Part shown: one piece after another, positions 29,401-34,660 of the stretch | Numbering within the stretch: position 1 is the first letter of the stretch | Layout: the number at the start of each line of letters is the position of its first letter | Assembly (NCBI RefSeq): GCF_003601925.1 | Contig: NZ_QZWH01000021.1 | Location: forward strand, 1 to 34,660 | Direction: 5' to 3' | From: Buttiauxella izardii | Lineage (GTDB): Bacteria > Pseudomonadota > Gammaproteobacteria > Enterobacterales > Enterobacteriaceae | Length of the DNA: 34,660 nucleotides | The notes under the pieces: model-generated | What the model saw: the letters and a program-made list of their open reading frames with translations, nothing else | The model's database searches: none | Told to the model about the DNA's origin: nothing | Translations under genes and position numbers: made by a program

Positions 29401-32400
29401 TTGGCACCACGACGGCGAACAATGCTGGCGAGTGGTCACTGGATCCGACTACCGCCCTTAGCCAGGGCAGCCACAATCTGACCGTCACCGCCACCGACGC
29501 TGCCGGAAACGTCAGCAATCCATCCGGTGTCTTTACAGTCGTCATCGACTCGGTGGCACCAACCGCCCCGCTGATTGTGACCGTCACCGACAACACCGCG
29601 CCAAACATTGGGCCAATCACCAGCGGGCAGCCAACCAATGAAACGCGGCCTGTGATTACCGGCACCGGTGAAATCGGCTCGACGATCACCGTTTCTGACG
29701 GCAGCCTGGTACTTGGCACGACGACCGTTGGCGCAGGTGGAAACTGGAGCTTTACGCCTACGACACCGCTGACCAGCGGCTCGCATAATTTGACCGTTAC
29801 CGCGACCGACGCAACGGGCAACGTCAGCGCGCCATCCGCAGCCTTTAACGTGGTGGTCGATTTAGCTGCACCTAACGCGCCAGCCATCACCACGGTTAAT
29901 GACGATATCGGCTCGGCGACCGGAGATTTGGCTAATAACCAGGTGACGGACGACACTCGCCCGGCGCTAAGCGGCACCGCCGAAGCCGGTTCAACCGTCA
30001 ATATTTACGATAACGGCGCATTGATTGGCACCGTGACGGCAACGGGCGGCGTGTGGAGCTTTACGCCACCAGCAGGCGCACCGTTGGGTAATGGCAACCA
30101 CGCGTTTACCGTCACCGCGACCGATGCGGCGGGCAATATCAGCGCGGTGTCGCCAGCCTTCAATATTGTGGTGGATACTGCCGCCCCAACCTCGCCAATC
30201 GTGATTCAGGCGTTTGATGATGTCGGCCCGGTCACGGGGCCGTTGGTCAGCGGGCAAACCACCAACGACAACCGTCCATTGTTGAGCGGCACGGCGGAAG
30301 CCAACTCCACGCTCAATATTTACGACAACGGCAGCACCACGCCAATCGGCACGGTCACGGCTTTAGCCAACGGAACCTGGAGCTTTACCCCCACGACCAA
30401 TCTCGGTGAAGGAGCGCATGTCTTCACCGCCACCTCAACCGATGCGGCGGGTAACCTTGGCGCGGTATCCGGTACCTTTACGCTGACTATCGACACCGGA
30501 ACACCGGACACGCCAGTGCTCACGTCAGTGGTGGACGATGTAGCTGGCGGCGTATTTAACGGTTCCCTCGGCAACGGGCAAGTCACCAACGACGCGCGCC
30601 CTACGCTGAATGGCACCGCAGAAGCAGGCACCACGCTTGCCATTTTTGACGGCGCAACACAAATTGGCACCCTGACGGTTCCGGTTGGCGGCAACTGGTC
30701 ATTCACGCCAGCTACGGCGCTGACTGCGGGCCTGCATACGTTCACGATTACGGCAACGGATGCAGCGGGTAACGTCAGCGCTGCTAGCGGCGGGTTCGCC
30801 ATCACCGTAGATGCGACCGCACCAAACGCTCCGGTGATTACGTCGATTGTTGATGATGTTGCCGGAGGCGTATTCAACGGTTCACTCGCCAATAACCAGG
30901 CCACCAACGACCGGCTGCCAACACTTAACGGCACGGCGGAAGCCAACTCGACGGTGAACATTTATGACAATGGCGCGCTGTATACCACCGTCACCGCCAA
31001 TGCCAGCGGCGTCTGGACATATACGCCGACGGCAGATTTGCCTGAAGGCAGCCATTCCTTCACCGTCACCGCCACCGATCAGGCGGGGAATATCAGCGTA
31101 CTTTCACCGCCTGCGGCGATTGTCGTCGATGTCACGCCACCCGCGTTGCCAACCGGGCTGGCGGTTAACGCCACCGGGACGAGCGTCACGGGAACCGCCG
31201 AAGCAGGCAGCACCGTGACGATTACCACCAGCGGCGGAACGGTTCTCGGCACGGCAACGGCGGACGGCACGGGCGCGTTCACGATTGCGATTTCTCCGGC
31301 GCAAACCAATGCGCAAGTGCTGCAAGCCTTTGCTCAGGATGCGGCGGGCAACATTGGTAACGCCGCCAGCGTGACCGCACCTTCAACAGCGCTGCCGGGC
31401 GTGCCGGTGATCACCAGCGTGGTGGATGACTTCGCGGCCATTACCGGAACCGTGGCGAACGGCCAAAGCACCAACGACGCGACGCCAACCATTAACGGCA
31501 CGGCGGATGCAGGCGCGACCGTCAACGTCTTCAACAATGGCGTGTTGATGGGCACCACGGTAGCGAGCGTCGGCGGTGTCTGGAGCTACACGCCAACGGG
31601 CGCGTTGAGTGAAGGCTCCCACGCCTTTACCGCGACGGCGACCAACGTCAACGGCACTGGCGGTGCATCGACTCCGGCAACGGTGGTTGTCGATACCATC
31701 GCGCCGCTTGCGCCAACCGCCACCATCAGCGGCGACGGCACTACCATCAGCGGCACGGCAGAAGCCAACAGCACCGTAACCATCACGCTGCCTGGTGGCG
31801 CAACCGTCACCACCACCGCCAATGGAAGCGGCGGTTATAGCCTGACGTTGCCGACGCGTGAAATTGGCGGTGAAGTGCTTTCTATAAAAGCCACGGATGC
31901 GGCGGGCAACACTTCACCAACGATTACGGCGACCGCGCCGGTGCTGCCATTAGCGGCGGACGATAACGTAGTGAATCTGGCATTGACCACCAACGCCACG
32001 GTTTCACCGCCTGTTCATTACAACGATTACGGCGTGCTGCTGGTTGGCGCGCTGGGGAATGTGGCGTCGGTACTAGGCAATGACACCGCGCAGGTGGGCT
32101 TTACCATCGCTAACGGCGGGAGCGGCAACATCACCATTGATGCCTCCGCGACCGGCGTGGTGCTTTCGCTGCTCAATACCATGGAAGTGGCGGTTCAGAA
32201 GTACGATTCCGCAACCGGAACATGGAGCACGATTATTGACTCGTCGATGCCGCAGTTTGCCAACTTGCTGACGTTGGGTGCCAGCGGCGTGACGATGAAC
32301 ATCACCGGCCTGGGGGAAGGTTCCTACCGCGTGTTGAGTTACAACACCAGCCTGCTGGCGACCGGCTCGCTGACCAACCTCGACGTCTCCGTGGTAGAAA

Positions 32401-34631
32401 CCAGCGCAGGCTCCGTCACGGGCGCCACCAGCCAGCCGGGTAACGTGATAACCGATGTCGATCCGAACAACGGCCAGGACACGGCACCGGCAGGAACCGT
32501 CGTCACTTCCGTCACCGATGCTCAGGGCGTGACGACGGCGATTGGCGTAGGCGGTGCGGATATCGCAGGGAAGTACGGCACTTTGCATATCAACCAGGAC
32601 GGCAGTTACACCTACACGCTGACCAACACCTCGGCCTCAGTATTGGGCAGCACCGAAAACTTCACTTACACCATCGCGCATAACGGGGTGAGTGCCACCG
32701 CGCAGTTGGTCGTTACGCTGGGTAATCCGGCGCCAGCAAACACTGTGACCGCAACGGACAACACGGCGGCGCTGACCTACAACACCGATGTGGAAGCCGT
32801 CAACCACGGGGCGTCATCGCAAAATGGATTCTCGGTAGTCGGCGTAGGGCTTGGGAATGTGTTGAATCTTGATGTGCTGGCGAACATGTCGAACCCGATC
32901 ATCTTTGATGTCGATGACGGCTCAACGCGCACCATGACGCTACAGGCCAGTGTTGGCGGCGTGGCGCTGCTTTCAACGTTCGATCTGTATATCTACAAGT
33001 TCAACGATGTCACCCAGCAGTTTGAGCAATACAAAGTGGTGAATACCTGGCTGACCGCGCCGCTTTTGGGCGGGACTTCCGGGCAGCTCACACTCACTTT
33101 GCCGGGCGGCGAGTATTTGTTCCTGCTCAATAATGCCAGCGGTGTGACCGTGTTGACGGGCTACACGCTGAACATTTTGCAGGATCACACTTACGCGGTG
33201 GAAAGCACCACCGCCACCACCACCGGGAATGTGCTGGCAGACGACGTGGCTCCGGTTAATAGCCACATCACGCAGGTTAATGGCGTCTCGGTTGCGGCCA
33301 GCGGAACGACCACCATTGAGGGCGAATACGGCACGCTGACCATTGATGCGAACGGCAATTACACCTACAAACTGAATGCGGGTGTCGGCGCGGACAGCAT
33401 CAAAACGCCGGACAGTTTCGTCTACACCGTGACCGCGCCGAATGGCGATACCGACACCGCATCGTTGAACGTCACAGCGACACCGACTCCGGTGAATGCG
33501 ATTGACGATGTCAGCGCGGCGATGGCGATTAGCACGGCGCAAACAACCGCGAACTATTCGGACACCACGGTGGGTTCGGCTGTCTGGAATGCAGCATTGC
33601 TTTCATCTACCAGCAAAAGCGGCAGCGGGACTTTCGTCGTCGGGCCGAATGACGTTCTGCATAACCCGGTGCTGCATTTCACCGTCGCGTCGTTGCTGTC
33701 GCTGGGCGGATTAGGCGTGAACTGGAATATCACCGATGGTTCAGGAACGGTGATCAGAAGTGGTTCGTTTAGCGGCGGTATTTTACTGGGCGGCGTGGCA
33801 GACATTAACTTAGCCGGGTTGGATCTTCAGTCCGGTACTTACACTCTGAACTACACCGGGAACATGGGGCCGCTAGGGCTGGGTCAAATCAGCATAACCC
33901 CAAGCGTCACCGGCACCACCATCGATCTGGATAATTACTTAACGCAAAACGCCAACACGGTTCACGGCAATTTGTACGATGGCACAGACTCGTCCGGTGC
34001 GATTGACCAGTTGGGAACGGTTCACACGTTGCTGAGCATTACCGGCTTTAATGGCAGCACTGCAACGCTTGATCCACTGACCAACAGCAGCGCTTCCGCC
34101 ACCATTCAGGGGCATTACGGCTCGCTGCAAATCGGCATCGACGGGGCGTATACCTACACGCTCAACAGTGGGATTAACCCGGCGTCGATCACCTCCAAAG
34201 AAACATTCACCTACAGCCTGAATGACCAGAACGGCCACACCGACAGCGCCACGCTAACCATCAATATGAATCCGCAGTTCGTCAGCACCGCGCAAAGCGA
34301 TGTGATAACCGGCTCGGCTTATGGCGATACGCTGGTTTACGACTTGCTCAATAACGCCAACGCCACGGGCGGCAACGGCGCAGATACCTGGAAAAACTTC
34401 TCATTGGCGCAGGGCGATAAAATCGATATCCACGATTTGTTAGTGGGATGGAACCCGGCATCGTCGAACATCGCCAACTATCTGAACGTTACCACCAGCG
34501 GCAATAACACGGTGATTTCCATCGACCGCGACGGCACCGGCACGACTCACAATTTAACCCCACTTGTCACTCTGGAGAATGTCCACACCACGCTCGATGA
34601 GCTGGTACAACAAAACCATATTGTTACCTGA
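23415..34631 (+). CDS. bapA: BapA-type giant biofilm adhesin secreted by a type I system
   Basis: A 3738-residue surface adhesin of the BapA/Bap/LapF type. Salmonella BapA, in the same place after smpB, promotes biofilm formation and is exported by its own type I secretion system. Order: BapA-prefix-like domain (about 1-100, ending LVLEDSNGALWWV); hydrophobic segment IWPWVLGGVAVAGGIALAA (119-137) and a run of nine glycines (138-146); Gly/Pro/Asn linker; 27 Ig-like repeats (167-2847); three modules of about 255 residues (2848-3621); C-terminal type I secretion domain (3622-3738) with one degenerate RTX-like GGNGAD and no N-terminal signal peptide. ATG 23415 is chosen because GGAG lies about 9 bases upstream; a TTG 18 bases earlier is unlikely. 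Almost no cysteine and abundant Thr/Asp/Gly are typical. The frame is intact. Exporter genes should follow outside the window. Confidence 0.9.
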   Translation: MRSISIISKLTGVSNNVESSEITLNAPSIVELRAERADIASIVRTNQDMVITLRDGEVITVKNFYAFADQGGNQLVLEDSNGALWWVQDTESAFHFEHIANIDELMAATGAESHGGGAIWPWVLGGVAVAGGIALAAGGGGGGGGGSDDSNGNGGPGNPAPPTGDNTPPAAPTNLSVSADGNTITGSAEPGSTVTITDGSGQVIGTGTADGNGNFSIPLTNPQINGEELTAHATDPAGNTGPDATVTAPFIPDPIEPVVTGVNEDAEPTTGLVLSGAATNDNTPTIEGFALAHSTVRIFDNGQEIGSVVADENGNWSFTPTTPLSDGTHDFTATATNAKGESEPSGSYSVTIDTIAPDAPSVVPLTDQVGTITGLIETTGITDDTRPVLSGKGEAGDTITLYDNGVEIAEVKVDSNGNWSFTPQAPLQEGSHTLTLQQTDPAGNIGKITTLPTFTIDLTPPAAAKIDEVSRDGTTISGTAEAGANITITDANNVPLGSVRVDSNGNFTIAIVPAQTHGETLTAHIEDRAGNIGPDSTFDASNSQLPTVPVLDTVTDDLGVTTGVLSNGQSTDDATPTLTGTAEAGSRVDILSNGTLLGSTTADDTGHWTFTPSPPLAEGPQELTFTATNIYGTGGTSAGFTVDIDTTPPTAPTGLQVSADGLHVTGTAEPGSIITVTDGNGAVLGTGTVDSNGAFDVTPLTTAQTNGEALLVNATDPAGNTGPNTGVLAQDNTDPLAPTDLAVNDEGTVVTGNAEPGSTVTVNDSNGNPLGNGQAGDDGSFSVTITPPQTNGETLEVTATDKAGNTGPEAPVDAPDSTAPDVPVISTVLDDAPTFTGNLNSGDTTNDGTPTLQGTAEVGSTINIYDNGGTTPIGTVTADPDGNWNFTPTVALGQGLHNLTVTATDADNNTSPAASFTLNVDSIAPLAPAITLVSDDVGTVTGPIANNGVTNDNLPTLNGTGEPGSTVTLTLDGTTILTTFTVDSTGTWSYTLTTALDEGEHSFTVKASDAAGNVTAPSAEYVITVDITPPAAPTFGNANDDIGSITTDFGNNSSTDDTRPQFNGTGPEGATITLYDGANPIGSFVVGSDGLWSITPSQPLTEGAHALRAVATDAAGNASTDATFTVTIDTTPPPAPSIINAQGDVGGASATLTSGGFTQSGTPTLSGTGEAGATINIYDNGGTTPIGTITVPDGGNWTFTPGTTLGEGPHSLTAVATDAVGNVGLPSTAFTLTVDTTIPATPGIPTVTDDQTPGLGAIADGGSTNDTTPTFSGTGTAGDTITILDNGAPLGTTTVRADGSWSFTPQTPFTTPDHSITVTATDAAGNTSQESGAIGFTLDTEVPNVPTIDFADDDVGAVTAALTSGGVTDDNIPVFHGAGEDGDTITLYNGITVLGTAVVTGGVWTITPTAALPNGALNITATATDPAGNVSDPTAAFTLTVDNTPLTAPVVTEILDNVGVIQTPLADGSVTDDTTPTFNGTGSVGSTVNIYDNGGITPIATTTVGADGNWSITLPALDQTGHSLTIGATDPAGNSVGPSAPILITVDTSAPPAPTITTPLEDTGTIISGTAEAGSTVIIRDANDVEIGRGLADSTTGAFSVTISPAQTAGEALTAIAQDPAGNQSPEADIIATTSGIPHPPTIEVLDNVTPNTGDLNSGQSTNDNLPTLSGLASDNATVTLYIDGVAQAPITVDSGGAWSFQVAAPLGDGQHTFAVSQTVGGVTSGTSPNFVITVDTTLPSTPAITAVTDDVTPGTGDITSGQATNDPRPTITGTGEAGSTITILDNGSPIGSAVVGTNGSWTFTPTGDLDNGSHPITVTSTDAAGNVSLPSAGFSINVDTLAPVAPVITTVTDDGTTPGIVSSGVPTNDTTPVFTGTAEPDSTLTISDNGTVIATIPVDNTGNWTYTPTLTEGSHTLTLTTTDAAGNVSPATTFTAVVDISAPILPAITLVVDDQTTGTDLTLTSGQATKDTLPTLSGTSEANATITLKDGNTIIGTTTANNAGEWSLDPTTALSQGSHNLTVTATDAAGNVSNPSGVFTVVIDSVAPTAPLIVTVTDNTAPNIGPITSGQPTNETRPVITGTGEIGSTITVSDGSLVLGTTTVGAGGNWSFTPTTPLTSGSHNLTVTATDATGNVSAPSAAFNVVVDLAAPNAPAITTVNDDIGSATGDLANNQVTDDTRPALSGTAEAGSTVNIYDNGALIGTVTATGGVWSFTPPAGAPLGNGNHAFTVTATDAAGNISAVSPAFNIVVDTAAPTSPIVIQAFDDVGPVTGPLVSGQTTNDNRPLLSGTAEANSTLNIYDNGSTTPIGTVTALANGTWSFTPTTNLGEGAHVFTATSTDAAGNLGAVSGTFTLTIDTGTPDTPVLTSVVDDVAGGVFNGSLGNGQVTNDARPTLNGTAEAGTTLAIFDGATQIGTLTVPVGGNWSFTPATALTAGLHTFTITATDAAGNVSAASGGFAITVDATAPNAPVITSIVDDVAGGVFNGSLANNQATNDRLPTLNGTAEANSTVNIYDNGALYTTVTANASGVWTYTPTADLPEGSHSFTVTATDQAGNISVLSPPAAIVVDVTPPALPTGLAVNATGTSVTGTAEAGSTVTITTSGGTVLGTATADGTGAFTIAISPAQTNAQVLQAFAQDAAGNIGNAASVTAPSTALPGVPVITSVVDDFAAITGTVANGQSTNDATPTINGTADAGATVNVFNNGVLMGTTVASVGGVWSYTPTGALSEGSHAFTATATNVNGTGGASTPATVVVDTIAPLAPTATISGDGTTISGTAEANSTVTITLPGGATVTTTANGSGGYSLTLPTREIGGEVLSIKATDAAGNTSPTITATAPVLPLAADDNVVNLALTTNATVSPPVHYNDYGVLLVGALGNVASVLGNDTAQVGFTIANGGSGNITIDASATGVVLSLLNTMEVAVQKYDSATGTWSTIIDSSMPQFANLLTLGASGVTMNITGLGEGSYRVLSYNTSLLATGSLTNLDVSVVETSAGSVTGATSQPGNVITDVDPNNGQDTAPAGTVVTSVTDAQGVTTAIGVGGADIAGKYGTLHINQDGSYTYTLTNTSASVLGSTENFTYTIAHNGVSATAQLVVTLGNPAPANTVTATDNTAALTYNTDVEAVNHGASSQNGFSVVGVGLGNVLNLDVLANMSNPIIFDVDDGSTRTMTLQASVGGVALLSTFDLYIYKFNDVTQQFEQYKVVNTWLTAPLLGGTSGQLTLTLPGGEYLFLLNNASGVTVLTGYTLNILQDHTYAVESTTATTTGNVLADDVAPVNSHITQVNGVSVAASGTTTIEGEYGTLTIDANGNYTYKLNAGVGADSIKTPDSFVYTVTAPNGDTDTASLNVTATPTPVNAIDDVSAAMAISTAQTTANYSDTTVGSAVWNAALLSSTSKSGSGTFVVGPNDVLHNPVLHFTVASLLSLGGLGVNWNITDGSGTVIRSGSFSGGILLGGVADINLAGLDLQSGTYTLNYTGNMGPLGLGQISITPSVTGTTIDLDNYLTQNANTVHGNLYDGTDSSGAIDQLGTVHTLLSITGFNGSTATLDPLTNSSASATIQGHYGSLQIGIDGAYTYTLNSGINPASITSKETFTYSLNDQNGHTDSATLTINMNPQFVSTAQSDVITGSAYGDTLVYDLLNNANATGGNGADTWKNFSLAQGDKIDIHDLLVGWNPASSNIANYLNVTTSGNNTVISIDRDGTGTTHNLTPLVTLENVHTTLDELVQQNHIVT
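23913..31955 (+). repeat. 27 tandem Ig-like repeats, long and short types
   Basis: Residues 167-2847 of the adhesin. Long units (L, 100-106 residues) run from an (A)PxxP start through xDD, TNDxxPTLxGTAE, NIYDNG, GxWSFTP and ATDAAGN to a final xVD. Short units (S, 83-89) lack the DD/TND part and have PAQTNGE instead of GxHxFT. Order: S, L, L, S, L, S, S, seven L, S, nine L, S, L, S. Start residues: S 167, L 250, L 354, S 458, L 543, S 646, S 733, L 818, 922, 1027, 1130, 1236, 1340, 1443, S 1548, L 1637, 1737, 1841, 1941, 2046, 2150, 2255, 2361, 2467, S 2573, L 2659, S 2761. The repeated Asp at unit ends suggests Ca2+ rigidification as in other Big-domain adhesins (inference). Confidence 0.88.
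31956..34277 (+). repeat. Three related C-terminal modules of the adhesin
   Basis: Modules at residues 2848-3108, 3109-3360 and 3361-3621. Each has a beta-rich front part that is poorly conserved between copies, a linker with N(V/L) and D-rich turns, and a VCBS-like back part with a shared core: GKYGTLHINQDGSYTYTL, GEYGTLTIDANGNYTYKL and GHYGSLQIGIDGAYTYTL, each followed by an ESF/ENFTY-type strand and a final hydrophobic strand. They separate the Ig-like stalk from the secretion signal, so they would sit at the leading tip of the exported protein (inference). Confidence 0.75.
34278..34628 (+). other. Type I secretion C-terminal target domain of the adhesin
   Basis: Residues 3622-3738. DVITGSAYGDTLVYDLL, GGNGADTWKNFSLAQGDKI and DIHDLLVGW, then a NYLNVTTSGNNTVISIDRDG stretch, resemble the VCA0849-type C-terminal domain of type I secreted adhesins. 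Only one RTX-like nonapeptide is recognisable. The extreme C-terminus is VQQNHIVT. Confidence 0.85.
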
Positions 34632-34660
34632 TAGACGGCAAAAAATGGTGGATGACGCTA

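Noticed and set aside
23913-31955. Regular repeats considered as a CRISPR array or satellite DNA
   Set aside because: They are 250-320 bp protein-coding units in one open frame with divergent codons, not short identical repeats with spacers.
23596-34238. Many long open frames on the opposite strand of the adhesin gene (up to about 280 codons)
   Set aside because: They mirror the GC-rich, Thr/Ala/Gly-biased codons of the repeats, have low-complexity Ser/Val/Pro products, no ribosome-binding sites and no recognisable families.

Overview
This window is a chromosomal segment from a member of the Enterobacteriaceae. Almost every protein matches its Escherichia coli or Salmonella counterpart closely in length and motifs, and the order clpB-pgeF-rluD-bamD-raiA-pheLA-tyrA-aroF-(yfiL)-rplS-trmD-rimM-rpsP-ffh-ypjD-corB-grpE-nadK-recN-bamE-rnfH-ratA-smpB is the familiar backbone. 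The genus cannot be fixed from the sequence alone. All comparisons with other species are from memory, not from alignments run here.

Layout. Positions 1-305 hold the promoter and leader (P1, P2, boxB, boxA) of an rRNA operon that runs leftward out of the window, plus the clpB terminator. From 306 to 4718 a leftward block encodes the ClpB disaggregase (with a sigma-32 promoter), PgeF and RluD. BamD and RaiA follow rightward; raiA has a well-formed CRP site. Next are the aromatic amino acid genes: attenuated pheL-pheA rightward and TyrR-type aroF-tyrA leftward. An SMP-30-type lactonase gene lies between their terminators, an arrangement I do not know from E. coli. A small DUF2799-type lipoprotein (YfiL-like) comes next, and the yfiRNB signalling genes that accompany it in E. 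coli are absent. The leftward translation block rpsP-rimM-trmD-rplS and ffh follow, then ypjD-corB rightward, heat-shock grpE leftward, nadK and SOS-controlled recN rightward, bamE, leftward ratA-rnfH, and smpB.

The accessory part starts after smpB. In E. coli ssrA (tmRNA) follows directly. Here there is an AT-rich gap of about 750 bp without ssrA, then a single 11.2-kb gene for a 3738-residue BapA-type biofilm adhesin that ends 29 bases before the window edge. It has an N-terminal prefix domain, a hydrophobic and poly-glycine segment, 27 Ig-like repeats of two sizes (20 long, 7 short), three unusual C-terminal modules of about 255 residues, and a type I secretion C-terminal domain. Its secretion genes and ssrA would be expected to the right of the window.

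How the genes work together: most of the segment is housekeeping (ribosome biogenesis and hibernation, SRP targeting, outer-membrane assembly, stress chaperones, DNA repair, NADP synthesis, Phe/Tyr synthesis). The lineage-specific content is the giant adhesin, the inserted lactonase gene, the missing yfiRNB cluster and a few small changes such as a shortened TrmD tail.
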